NCBI GenBank assembly: GCA_963700375.1
Contig: CAVOXF010000004.1
Location: 62,001 to 126,000 of the forward strand
Source: JAHEEL01 sp963700375
Lineage (GTDB): Bacteria > Actinomycetota > Acidimicrobiia > Spongiisociales > UBA5794
Direction: 5' to 3'
DNA length: 64,000 bases
The translations under genes and the position numbers were made by a program. This document shows, in pieces, positions 8,850-17,019 of the stretch; the first letter of the stretch is position 1; every line of letters begins with the position of its first letter. The notes under the pieces were generated by a model. It worked only from the letters and a program-made list of their open reading frames with translations, made no database searches and had not been told where the DNA came from.

Positions 8850-8927
8850 ATGGTCGAGGATCTCGCGTCAGCACCCGCTCGGTGCGCCGTCGCTTCCGCT
8901 GTCAATCGGGAGAACAGCGGATGCTGA
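8850..8927 (+). CDS. Possible leaderless 25-aa upstream ORF
   Basis: A 25-codon frame (M-V-E-D-L-A-S-A-P-A-R-C...) starts at the ATG placed by the TACGCT box and ends with a TGA that overlaps the start of the next gene (ATG at 8921, stop at 8925-8927). The overlap suggests translational coupling or a regulatory upstream ORF. The peptide matches no family I know. It may be only a consequence of where the transcript begins. Confidence 0.4.
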   Translation: MVEDLASAPARCAVASAVNRENSGC

Positions 8928-9673
8928 TCGTCTCCGACGTCCACGGCGCGTCGGATGCGCTGCGCCGCGTGGCCTTGTGCGGAGAGCCGCTCCTCGTGCT
9001 CGGGGACCTCATCAACTACATCGACTACCGGACCAATGAGGGGATCGTTGCCGATGTCTCCGGTCGTGACATCGTCGACGAGTTCGTTCGGATTCGCACC
9101 ACCGATGGCAACGAAGCAGCCTCGGCCTTCTGGATGACCGAGTGGGCCGAGAGCGCCGCCGAGATGTCAGGCCGTTACGACGATGCAACGGAGGCTGCGT
9201 ACCGGGACGTCTGCCGAGCGCTCGAGGGGAGCCGGGCCTATGTCACCTACGGCAACGTCGATCGACCGGAGATGCTCGCCGAGAACCTCCCGGTGGGAAC
9301 CCGCTTCGTGGATGCCGAGGTGGTCGAGATCGAAGGGCTTCGCGTTGGCTTCGCGGGGGGCGGACTGACCAGCATCGGAACCCCTGGCGAAGTGTCGGAG
9401 GCGGAGATGAAGGACAAACTGGACCGACTCGGCCCGATCGACATCCTCGCCACGCATGTTCCGCCTGCCGTGCCGGCGTTGTCGTGCGATGTCATCGGCG
9501 GGCGCGAGAAGGGGTCGGCGGCGATCCTCGAGTTCCTCGAGCGGGAGCGACCCGCCTATCACTACTTCGGTGACATCCACCAGCCCAAGGCGACGATGTG
9601 GAGGGTTGGGCCGACCCGGTGCATCAACGTCGGATACTTTCGTGCCACCGGGAGGCCGGTGCGTCATGGCTGA
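8921..9673 (+). CDS. Metallophosphoesterase family protein
   Basis: 250 aa with the calcineurin-like two-metal signature: S-D-V-H-G near residue 5, G-D-L-I-N near 28, G-N-V-D near 110, T-H-V-P near 180 and a terminal F-G-D-I-H replacing the usual G-H-x-H. Substrate unknown; relatives act on phosphodiesters or nucleotides. The ATG at 8921 has GGGAG 8 nt upstream; a GTG at 8882 is the alternative. It overlaps the following methyltransferase by 8 nt, so the pair is an operon. Confidence 0.82.
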   Translation: MLIVSDVHGASDALRRVALCGEPLLVLGDLINYIDYRTNEGIVADVSGRDIVDEFVRIRTTDGNEAASAFWMTEWAESAAEMSGRYDDATEAAYRDVCRALEGSRAYVTYGNVDRPEMLAENLPVGTRFVDAEVVEIEGLRVGFAGGGLTSIGTPGEVSEAEMKDKLDRLGPIDILATHVPPAVPALSCDVIGGREKGSAAILEFLERERPAYHYFGDIHQPKATMWRVGPTRCINVGYFRATGRPVRHG

Positions 9674-10385
9674 GGTCGACCTCGACCGCCTGGCGACCGC
9701 CTACCGGTATCGCCCTGCCTCCGTCGCGTCACTGGAGCGCGCCGAGAAGGCGGGCTCCGGCCTCGAACGAGGGGCATGGGTGCTCGACGTCGGAGGTGGT
9801 CCGGGAAACCACAGTACGGTGTGGACCCGGCAGGGCCTCAACGCGATCGTCCTCGATCCCTCGGCCGCGATGCTCGCCTACGGGACGAAGCGCAGCCTGC
9901 GCGGCGTACGGGGGCGATCACAGGCGATGCCGTTCCGGGAGGGGCAATTCGCCCTGGTGTGGTTCCACCTCTCCATCCACTACGGGGACTGGCGAGCGGC
10001 GATCGACGAGTCCGTGCGCGTCCTCGGGGACGACGGGAGGGTCGAGGTGTGGACGCTGGGGCCGGACCACCACGAGCGTTCGATGCTGGCCCGGTGGTTC
10101 CCGTCCGTCGAACGCATCGACAACGAGCGATTCCCGCCGCCGGACGCGGTGGCGGATCGTCTCGGGCAGCACGTGTCGATGGTCACGGTGACGCATCCGA
10201 AGGAAGCGGTCAGCCGGCCCGCCGGCTCGTGGCTGCAGGCTGTCGAGGCCGGGTTCATCTCGACACTGCAACTCCTCCCGGCCGATGAGCGGGCCGCCGG
10301 CATCGAGGCCTTCCGCCGGGCGCACCCCGACCCGGAGGCGCCGATCGGATACCAGCTGTGGTTCACCAGGATCGTGGGGCAGTAG
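9666..10385 (+). CDS. Class I SAM-dependent methyltransferase
   Basis: 239 aa. The AdoMet-binding motif I is V-L-D-V-G-G-G-P-G-N near residue 38, motif II I-V-L-D-P-S near 60, and F-A-L-V-W-F-H-L-S matches motif IV, in the order of the UbiE/methyltransferase-11 families. The ATG overlaps the end of the phosphoesterase gene. Substrate cannot be assigned; small-molecule rather than nucleic-acid methylation is likely from the fold. Confidence 0.82.
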   Translation: MAEVDLDRLATAYRYRPASVASLERAEKAGSGLERGAWVLDVGGGPGNHSTVWTRQGLNAIVLDPSAAMLAYGTKRSLRGVRGRSQAMPFREGQFALVWFHLSIHYGDWRAAIDESVRVLGDDGRVEVWTLGPDHHERSMLARWFPSVERIDNERFPPPDAVADRLGQHVSMVTVTHPKEAVSRPAGSWLQAVEAGFISTLQLLPADERAAGIEAFRRAHPDPEAPIGYQLWFTRIVGQ

Positions 10386-10488
10386 GCGCCCCGCACCGAA
10401 CTACCGCTGTCGGTCCACCCTCCGAATCGGTCGTCGCGACCGCGCAAGGCCTCGCTACGATGCATCGAGCACGAGACAAGGAGTGTCG

Positions 10489-10926
10489 ATGGACGGCACG
10501 GTTCAGAGAATCGAGGTCGCTGCACCCCAGCAGTACGTCTACGAGACCGCACTCGACCTCGAGACGTATCCGGAGTGGGCCGGGGGAGTCAAGTCGGTGA
10601 CGGTGGTTGAGGAGGACGAATTCGGGCGCCCGACGGTTGCCGAGTTCACCATCGACGCCATGATCAAAGAAATCTCCTACACCCTCGACTACGACCACAG
10701 CCGCGAGAACGGGTTCGGTTGGGTGGCCCGTCCGAACGACGATCTCAGCCTCCTCGAAGGCAGCTACACCTTCAACGTGATTGATGACGCCACGACCGGG
10801 GTGGTCTACGCCCTGCGCGTCGAGCCAAACTTCACCGTTCCCGGGTTTCTCAGGAGACAGGCCGAGAAGCAGATCGTCGGGACCGCCTTGCGCGGCCTGA
10901 AGAAGCGAGCGGAAGAAGGCGCCTGA
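10489..10926 (+). CDS. SRPBCC (START-like, polyketide cyclase/COQ10) family protein
   Basis: 145 aa with the family pattern: an N-terminal strand, then V-Y-E-T-A-L-D-L-E-T-Y-P-E-W near residue 20, followed by alternating strands and a long C-terminal amphipathic helix (L-K-K-R-A-E-E). Such proteins bind hydrophobic ligands or lipids in a helix-grip cavity. The ATG at 10489 has AAGGAG 5 nt upstream, and TACGAT at 10456-10461 is a candidate -10. It overlaps the next gene (TGATG), an ArsA-type ATPase. Confidence 0.85.
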   Translation: MDGTVQRIEVAAPQQYVYETALDLETYPEWAGGVKSVTVVEEDEFGRPTVAEFTIDAMIKEISYTLDYDHSRENGFGWVARPNDDLSLLEGSYTFNVIDDATTGVVYALRVEPNFTVPGFLRRQAEKQIVGTALRGLKKRAEEGA

Positions 10927-12095
10927 TGCGGGTCATCCTCGTCACCGGGAAAGGTGGCGTGGGGAAGACCACAGTGGCCGCCGCGACGGCACTTCGGTCA
11001 GCGGACTTCGGTCACCGGACCCTGGTGATGTCGACCGATCCGGCACATTCGCTCGCGGACGCCTTTCAGGTCGGTCTGGGTGACAGCACGACCGAGATCG
11101 TGCCCCGCCTGGATGCCCAACAGATCGATGCCCAACAGCGCCTCGAAGAGTCGTGGGGGGCGGTCCGTGACTACTTGACCGACATCTTCGACTGGTCGGG
11201 ACTCAAGGGGATCGAGGCGGAAGAACTCACCGTCTTCCCCGGCATGGACGAACTCTTTTCCCTCGCGAGCGTCCGTGATCATGTCGAGTCGGGCCGGTAC
11301 GACGCGATCATCGTCGACTGCGCGCCGACGGCCGAGACCCTGCGCCTGCTCAGCCTTCCGGAGGTCATGTCCTGGTACATGGAGAAGATGTTCCCGGTTG
11401 GCCGGCGCGTTGCGAAGGTGGTGCGGCCGATGCTCGGCCGGGTGTCGTCGATGCCGGTTGCCAACGAGGAGGTCTTCGATTCGGTTGCCCGGTTCTATGA
11501 ACGTCTCGATGGCGTTCGGGACATCCTCGGCAACCCGGAGGTCACATCGGCCAGACTTGTGATGAACCCGGAGAAGATGGTGATCGCCGAGGCGCGCCGC
11601 ACGTACACGTACCTCGGCTTGTTCGGGTATGCCGTCGACGCCGCCGTGGTGAACCGTGTACTCCCCGACGACGTAACCGATCCCTACTTCGAACGGTGGA
11701 GGGAGATCCAGGCCGAGCACCTCGAAGCGATCGAGGAGGGGTTCGCCGACATCGACGTCCGTCACCTCAGGTTGTTCGATGAGGAGATGGTCGGCGTGGA
11801 TCGCCTCCGGGTGGTCGCGGCAGAGTTGTTCGGCGACACCGATCCGACGGAGCGCCTATCCGAGGGTCGGCCCTTCCGTGTCGAGGACGATGGCGACAAC
11901 GTGGTGATGGTCGTCGGGATGCCGTTCGCCGAACACGCCGAGGTGGACGTGATGCGACACGAAGCCGAACTGTTCGTGACCGTCGGGCCCTACCGCCGGT
12001 CGATCGTCCTGCCGGACTCGCTCCGTCGACGGCAGGTGTTGAGGGCAAAGCTGGCAACCGGTGAACTCCGGGTGACGTTTGGGACGGTGGACTGA
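10926..12095 (+). CDS. ArsA/GET3-family ATPase with C-terminal HSP20-like domain
   Basis: 389 aa. The deviant Walker A is G-K-G-G-V-G-K-T-T near residue 8, switch motifs include S-T-D-P-A-H-S-L near 37 and I-V-D-C-A-P-T-A-E-T near 125. A single ATPase domain is followed by about 75 residues resembling the ArsA HSP20-like domain (R-P-F-R-V-E ... L-P-D-S-L). The arsenite-binding cysteines of E. coli ArsA are not evident, so arsenic transport is unlikely; a Get3-like chaperone role is possible. Operon: SRPBCC, this ATPase and a 63-aa protein, joined by 1-nt stop/start overlaps. Confidence 0.87.
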   Translation: MRVILVTGKGGVGKTTVAAATALRSADFGHRTLVMSTDPAHSLADAFQVGLGDSTTEIVPRLDAQQIDAQQRLEESWGAVRDYLTDIFDWSGLKGIEAEELTVFPGMDELFSLASVRDHVESGRYDAIIVDCAPTAETLRLLSLPEVMSWYMEKMFPVGRRVAKVVRPMLGRVSSMPVANEEVFDSVARFYERLDGVRDILGNPEVTSARLVMNPEKMVIAEARRTYTYLGLFGYAVDAAVVNRVLPDDVTDPYFERWREIQAEHLEAIEEGFADIDVRHLRLFDEEMVGVDRLRVVAAELFGDTDPTERLSEGRPFRVEDDGDNVVMVVGMPFAEHAEVDVMRHEAELFVTVGPYRRSIVLPDSLRRRQVLRAKLATGELRVTFGTVD

Positions 12096-12286
12096 TGTGG
12101 GAGCGAATCATCGAACAACGGCCGATCCAGAATGGTCTGCGTCGTGCCGGCGTTCACTTCGCGAAGGCGGCCTACGAAGTGGTCGGCGGTGTCGCCGCCT
12201 TCGTCGAGGAAGTCGTATCGGTCGTCACTGACGGCGGACCGGACGAAGCCGACCCGTCCGGCCCGACGAAGATCACCGTGGAGTAG
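12095..12286 (+). CDS. Small protein downstream of the ArsA-type ATPase (63 aa)
   Basis: 63 aa, start codon overlapping the ATPase stop (TGATG). The middle is an amphipathic to hydrophobic helix (K-A-A-Y-E-V-V-G-G-V-A-A-F-V-E-E-V-V), followed by an acidic, Pro-rich tail. It matches no family I recognise. Tight coupling suggests it is a partner of the SRPBCC-ArsA pair, possibly membrane-associated. Confidence 0.65.
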   Translation: MWERIIEQRPIQNGLRRAGVHFAKAAYEVVGGVAAFVEEVVSVVTDGGPDEADPSGPTKITVE

Positions 12287-12310
12287 CTGCGAATCGACGT
12301 CGCCGACTCG

Positions 12311-12350
12311 GGTGGCCGCTTCTTTGTTGTTCACGCTCTCAGCGGCCCCC
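12311..12350. terminator. Inverted repeat between convergent genes, possible bidirectional terminator
   Basis: GGCCGCT (12314-12320) pairs with AGCGGCC (12341-12347), extendable by two G-C pairs across one mismatch, around a 20-nt loop. It lies in the 97-nt gap between convergent genes. No T-tract follows on either strand, so terminator function is uncertain. Confidence 0.35.
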
Positions 12351-12382
12351 CTGCGTCGTCGCTGGCGCTCTCGGCTACGCAC

Positions 12383-14386
12383 TCACCACAGGTCTACCCA
12401 ATCGAGTGTCTTGAGGGTCTCGGCGTCTGACACCATCACGCCGGACTCGGAGACCGTCACGAGGTGGCCGTTGATGATGAGGGACCGGCGGATGGGCATC
12501 CACCCGTTCGATCCATTGCGGTCGTGGGAGACCACCCCGGACTCACGGATCCCGTTCTCGGTGACCGTCAGCACCAGGGCACCGGTCGGTGAGGTCTTCT
12601 CGTCGACCTCATCCCACCGTTCGTAGGGGAACACCGTCATGCCGGTCGAGGGATCGTGGAGGAAGGCATGGTGGTCCCACTCCACCTCGGAGAAGCCGTC
12701 CTTCATCGTGAAGCGGTCGACGCGTTCCGGATCGCCGGGATCCGACACGTCGAACAGCGAGGCCTGGAGGCCCCCGACGCGGCCATCATCGTCGGCATCT
12801 TGTCCGACGCCGAGGAGCGCATCGTCCCCGATGGGATGGAGATAGGCGGAGTAACCGGGAATCTTCAATTCCCCTGCCATCTTCGGATGCTCCGGATCCG
12901 AGAGGTCGATCACGTAGAGCGGATCGACCTGCCGGAACGTCACCACATACCCCGTGTTTCCGAAGAAGCGAACCGAGTAGATCCGCTCTCCACGGCCCAA
13001 ACCATCGACGATCCCGACCGTCCGGAGCTCGTCGCCGTCCGTGTCGAGCACGGTCACCATCGACGCAGACTCGGGACCGTCCCACCACTCGGGGGCATCG
13101 GTCGATGCCACACGGAGGTAGGCGTCGTACTCGGACATCGACCACTGGCTCAACATGTGGCCGGCGACTGATCCTGATGCCTGGTAGTTGGCACTGCGTT
13201 CCGAAAGGGCGAACTTGTGAATCATCGTCTCCTGGCCGACCGGCCGGCCGCCTTCTGCGAACAGGATCGGGTCGATCCACTGGCTGGTGGCGATGTACGT
13301 GGCGTCACCCGATGAGTAGACGATGTCGCCGTCCGCAAAGACACCCGCGGCATCGGCGATGGCCAGTTGGTCGGTGTCGAGCGTCACCAGCGACAGCGTG
13401 GTGAATCCGGAGAACTCCTCAGGGCGATTCGTCCGGTCACAGGCGAGGAGCGTGCCCTCATCCACAACACGATCGGGCCCGTCGAGGTCGGTCACGATGA
13501 AGTAGGGCAGCCAGTTCTCCGGCTGAGAGTCCTGGATGATCTCGCGGTTGCGCTCTTCGGCCTCCCGCTCGGGCCGAAGCCCGCCGCCTTCGGGGTAGGC
13601 CCAGGCGAAACCGGTCGGGCTCGCGGACACAACGAGGCGGACGGCGCCGTCGACCATTCGGGAGGAGATGTACCGACCGTCGATCCGGAGGGTCCGGGTC
13701 AGCTCGGGGTCGCCGGGATCGGAGATGTCGATTTCGGCGACGGTCACGATCTGCGTCGGGTACGGCATGGAGTACGACTCGACGTCCCCAAACGGGATCG
13801 CGTCATAGCTGCCGTTGGCGATCGAGAGCACCCGGTCGCCATCGAGGAACAGGTCCTGGGTCCAGAACGGGAGCTCGATCGATCCTTCGAGGTTCAGCTT
13901 GTCGCCATCGATCGACACGATGTGGAGGAAGTTCCCGCTGATGACGATGATTCGTTCACCGTCCGTCTTCACAAGGTCGGCTTCGTCGACGCCGACCTCC
14001 TGCAGGTTGGTGCCGATCACATCGCCGACGGCCGCGAATGCCGCGCTCGCAGCCGCCGTTGTGGTGGTCTCTGCCGGAGCGAAGTCGCCTTCGGGCATCT
14101 CACCGGATGCTGCGAACGCCTCATCGATCATCCACGGTTCCACTCTGTAGCCATCGAGGCCGTAGGGGCCGACCCGTTCGAGTGCGTGACCGATCGTCCA
14201 GTCGAGGAGGTCATCACACGCATCGAACGGCATCAACGCCCTCGCAGCCGAGTGATAGGGGGTATCCACCGCCAGAGTCGTGGGCGTAGCACCTCCTCCA
14301 TCGGTCATCCCCGAGGATCGGGCCGGCAAGGCACATGCGGACAGCGCGAGGGCCGCTGCAACGGTGACCGTGAAGATTCCCTTCAT
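12383..14386 (-). CDS. Secreted lipoprotein with beta-propeller domain
   Basis: 667 aa. The N-terminus (M-K-G-I-F-T-V-T-V-A-A-A-L-A-L-S-A-C) is a lipoprotein signal with lipobox L-S-A-C, so Cys18 should be lipidated and the protein membrane-anchored outside the cell. The rest matches the 'beta propeller' family: V-D-E-A-D-L-V-K-T-D-G near residue 150, repeated D-I-S-D-P-G-D-P / D-L-S-D-P-E-H-P blades, and long stretches of hydrophobic strands with acidic turns. The ATG at 14386 has GGAGG 5 nt upstream. Function unknown; convergent with the ArsA operon and divergent from glucokinase. Confidence 0.82.
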   Translation of the reverse strand: MKGIFTVTVAAALALSACALPARSSGMTDGGGATPTTLAVDTPYHSAARALMPFDACDDLLDWTIGHALERVGPYGLDGYRVEPWMIDEAFAASGEMPEGDFAPAETTTTAAASAAFAAVGDVIGTNLQEVGVDEADLVKTDGERIIVISGNFLHIVSIDGDKLNLEGSIELPFWTQDLFLDGDRVLSIANGSYDAIPFGDVESYSMPYPTQIVTVAEIDISDPGDPELTRTLRIDGRYISSRMVDGAVRLVVSASPTGFAWAYPEGGGLRPEREAEERNREIIQDSQPENWLPYFIVTDLDGPDRVVDEGTLLACDRTNRPEEFSGFTTLSLVTLDTDQLAIADAAGVFADGDIVYSSGDATYIATSQWIDPILFAEGGRPVGQETMIHKFALSERSANYQASGSVAGHMLSQWSMSEYDAYLRVASTDAPEWWDGPESASMVTVLDTDGDELRTVGIVDGLGRGERIYSVRFFGNTGYVVTFRQVDPLYVIDLSDPEHPKMAGELKIPGYSAYLHPIGDDALLGVGQDADDDGRVGGLQASLFDVSDPGDPERVDRFTMKDGFSEVEWDHHAFLHDPSTGMTVFPYERWDEVDEKTSPTGALVLTVTENGIRESGVVSHDRNGSNGWMPIRRSLIINGHLVTVSESGVMVSDAETLKTLDWVDLW

Positions 14387-14465
14387 CTGAGCCTCCAAGC
14401 TCGGCTATCGGTCCGACGCTCCGCGGCCGTCACGGGGTTCCCGGCGCCTGATAACCTTCATTGCC

Positions 14466-15383
14466 ATGAGCACTATCGGGATCGACATCGGCGGCTCCAA
14501 GGCCCTCTCCGTTCGCCTCGAGGACGGTGTCGTCGTCGAGGAGCGACACACTGCGGCACCGGGGGAACCGCCGTTCGAAACGGCCCTCGGCGCCATACGC
14601 GCAGTGTGGGCCGACGAAGTCGAAGCCGTCGGCGTGGGAGTAGCCGGCCTCGTCCGCTGGCCGGAAGGCGTGTTCGCCTGGGGCCCCCACGTCGATAGCA
14701 CCGACCTCCCTATTCGCGATCTTCTCGAGGCGGAACTGGGCCTCCCCGTCGTGGTCGACAACGATGCGAACGTTGCCGCCTACGGCGAACGGGTCGCGGG
14801 CGCCGCTCAGGGATACGACGACTTCCTCCTGGTCACGCTCGGAACGGGCATCGGTGGCGCCATGGTCATCGGCGGGGAGGTGTATCGGGGCGAGTCGTTC
14901 GCCGGTGAATGGGGCCACATCCGCCACAACCCGGGTGGCCGTCTCTGCGACTGCGGCAAGCGCGGTTGCTGGGAGACCGTCGCTTCGGGACCGGCGCTCG
15001 TTCGGCTCGCCCGTGAGGTCATCAGCCTCAACCCCGAGGGCTCGTTCGCCCATCGGTTCGAAGATGGGACGATTCGCGGCGAGGACGTAACGGCGGCAGC
15101 CGATGCCGGCGACGAGGTCGCCCGCGGCCTGGTTGCAGAGGTCGGGGCGGAACTCGGTCGTGGCATCGCGAACCTGATCGCCATTTTCGATCCTGAACTC
15201 GTCGTGGTCGGCGGCGGCCTCGGGTCCGTCGGCGAATCGCTGCTCGGCCCGGCCCGTCGATTTGCGGTCGATGCCCTCCACGGCGGCAACCATCGGCTTG
15301 CCCCGCCGATCCTCGTAGCCGGATCGGGGGCCCGGGCGGGTGCCGTCGGCGCCGCTTACCTCGCAGCCTCGATACGCTCGTAG
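14466..15383 (+). CDS. ROK-family glucokinase-type sugar kinase
   Basis: 305 aa. N-terminal phosphate-binding motif G-I-D-I-G-G-S-K near residue 5, D-N-D-A-N-V near 97, the E-W-G-H substrate segment near 150 with catalytic region, and the ROK zinc motif C-D-C-G-K-R-G-C-W-E near 160. G-T-G-I-G-G-A precedes these. Most actinobacterial relatives phosphorylate glucose with ATP or polyphosphate, but a repressor DNA-binding domain is absent and the exact sugar is not proven. No Shine-Dalgarno sequence; TAACCT lies 8 nt before the ATG, so the mRNA may be leaderless. Confidence 0.88.
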   Translation: MSTIGIDIGGSKALSVRLEDGVVVEERHTAAPGEPPFETALGAIRAVWADEVEAVGVGVAGLVRWPEGVFAWGPHVDSTDLPIRDLLEAELGLPVVVDNDANVAAYGERVAGAAQGYDDFLLVTLGTGIGGAMVIGGEVYRGESFAGEWGHIRHNPGGRLCDCGKRGCWETVASGPALVRLAREVISLNPEGSFAHRFEDGTIRGEDVTAAADAGDEVARGLVAEVGAELGRGIANLIAIFDPELVVVGGGLGSVGESLLGPARRFAVDALHGGNHRLAPPILVAGSGARAGAVGAAYLAASIRS

Positions 15384-15385
15384 CC

Positions 15386-15778
15386 ATGTCTCGACTTGAC
15401 GAAACCCCGGTCCCGAAGCGTGCTGCAAGAGAGATCGCCCGCGAGGCGATCTTGCTGATTCCCAATGTGGCGAAGCTCCTCGCCCGGATCATCCGCGACC
15501 CCCGGGTGCCGGTGCGGAGGAAGACCTTCGCCGTCGCTGCCCTCGTCTACGTCGTCTCACCGATCGATCTGATCCCGGATTTCATTGCCGGCCTCGGCCA
15601 GCTCGACGACCTGGTGATCGTGGCCGTCGCCATGAATCATCTGATCGCGGGCGCCGGGCGGGAGGTTGTCGAAGACCACTGGGACGGTTCCACCGACTCC
15701 CTCGACCTCGTGCTCGCCGCCACCGAGTGGGGGACTGAGATCATTCCGGGTCCGCTCAGGAGACTGCTCCCCGGCTAG
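15386..15778 (+). CDS. YkvA-family (DUF1232) membrane protein
   Basis: 130 aa. The DUF1232 signature is clear: A-L-V-Y-V-V-S-P-I-D-L-I-P-D-F near residues 50-65, within a hydrophobic helix. The family is widespread and uncharacterised. It starts 2 nt after the glucokinase stop, so it is co-transcribed. Confidence 0.83.
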   Translation: MSRLDETPVPKRAAREIAREAILLIPNVAKLLARIIRDPRVPVRRKTFAVAALVYVVSPIDLIPDFIAGLGQLDDLVIVAVAMNHLIAGAGREVVEDHWDGSTDSLDLVLAATEWGTEIIPGPLRRLLPG

Positions 15779-15834
15779 TCCGAGGCCGTCCCTGCACCGT
15801 CGGTTCGGTGCTTCCCGACGCGCGGCGTGGGGTC

Positions 15835-15840
15835 TACGCT
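15835..15840 (+). promoter_or_regulatory. -10 box for leaderless aminotransferase gene
   Basis: TACGCT lies exactly 6 nt before the ATG at 15847, predicting a leaderless transcript. Confidence 0.55.
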
Positions 15841-15846
15841 CTCCGG

Positions 15847-17019
15847 ATGGATTTCCGAAGAATCGAAAACTTGCCTCCGTACGTGTTCGCCGAGGTGACC
15901 AAGAAGGCCCTCGAGGCCCGCCGGGCCGGCGTCGACATCATCGACCTTGGATTCGGCAACCCCGACATCCCGTCACCGCCCGTTGTGGTCGACAAGCTCA
16001 TCGAAGCGGCACGGAGCCCCAAGAACCACCGCTACTCGGCGTCACGCGGCATCCCGAACCTCCGCAAGGCCGTTGCGGATCGCTACCGCAGGCAATATGG
16101 CGTGGAGCTGGACCCGGAAACCGAGGTCATCAGCACCATTGGAGCCAAGGAAGGCCTCTCTCACCTGATGTGGGCGCTGGTCCAACCCGGAGACGTCGCG
16201 CTCGTTCCCGAGCCGTCGTACCCGATCCACATCTATGCGGCGGTACTCTCGGGTGCCGAGGTGCAGCGGGTTCACCTTTCGACCGGTGCCGAGTTCTTCG
16301 ACCGGCTCACCAAGGCCTACCACAATTCGTGGCCGCGGCCGCGCGTGATCGTCACGTCCTTCCCGCACAACCCGACCACCGAGACGGTCGACATCAGCTT
16401 CTTCGAGCGGCTCGTCGAGTTCGCGAAGGCGAACGACACGATGCTCGTGCACGACTTCGCCTATGCGGACATCGCGTACGACGGCTACGAACCGCCCAGC
16501 CTGTTGCAGGTACCGGGAGCCAAGGATGTCGGGGTCGAGTTGTACACCCTGTCGAAGAGCCATTCCATGGCAGGCTGGCGAGTCGGCTTCGTCGTCGGGA
16601 ATCGCGAGATGGTCGGGGCACTCGCTCAGCTCAAGTCGTACCTCGACTACGGGACCTTCCAGCCGATCCAGATCGCTTCGATCATCGCCCTCAACGAGTG
16701 CGACGCATACGTGCCGGAGGTCGTCGACATCTACAAACGGCGCCGCGACATCCTCATCGACGGCCTGCGCCGCATCGGCTGGGATATCGAACGACCGACG
16801 AGCACCATGTTCGTGTGGGCGCCGATCCCCGAGAAGTACCGGCATATGGACTCGCTCACGTTTGCCCTTCACCTGCTCGACAAGGGCCAGGTTGCGGTGA
16901 GCCCGGGGATCGGCTTTGGCCCGTCGGGCGACGGGCATGTGCGCTTCGCCCTCGTCGAGAACGACCAACGCACCGCACAGGCGGTCCGGGGAATCCGGAA
17001 AGCGCTCGACCTTGGCTAG
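15847..17019 (+). CDS. AlaC-like PLP-dependent aminotransferase
   Basis: 390-aa fold-type I class I/II aminotransferase. It resembles E. coli AlaC (glutamate-pyruvate aminotransferase) over its length: R-I-E-N-L-P-P-Y-V-F near residue 4, D-L-G-F-G-N-P-D near 38, Y-S-A-S-R-G-I-P near 62, S-Y-P-I-H-I-Y near 125, and the PLP lysine in T-L-S-K-S-H-S-M-A-G-W near 238. C-terminal F-G-P-S-G-D-G-H-V-R-F-A-L-V-E-N also matches. LL-DAP aminotransferases are related, so alanine synthesis is inferred. Its stop codon overlaps the convergent glgP stop within one CTAG. Confidence 0.85.
   Translation: MDFRRIENLPPYVFAEVTKKALEARRAGVDIIDLGFGNPDIPSPPVVVDKLIEAARSPKNHRYSASRGIPNLRKAVADRYRRQYGVELDPETEVISTIGAKEGLSHLMWALVQPGDVALVPEPSYPIHIYAAVLSGAEVQRVHLSTGAEFFDRLTKAYHNSWPRPRVIVTSFPHNPTTETVDISFFERLVEFAKANDTMLVHDFAYADIAYDGYEPPSLLQVPGAKDVGVELYTLSKSHSMAGWRVGFVVGNREMVGALAQLKSYLDYGTFQPIQIASIIALNECDAYVPEVVDIYKRRRDILIDGLRRIGWDIERPTSTMFVWAPIPEKYRHMDSLTFALHLLDKGQVAVSPGIGFGPSGDGHVRFALVENDQRTAQAVRGIRKALDLG

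Noticed and set aside
14384..14398. An earlier TTG start for the beta-propeller lipoprotein
   Set aside because: The ATG at 14386 has GGAGG 5 nt upstream and gives a proper lipoprotein signal; the earlier start lies on the Shine-Dalgarno site itself.
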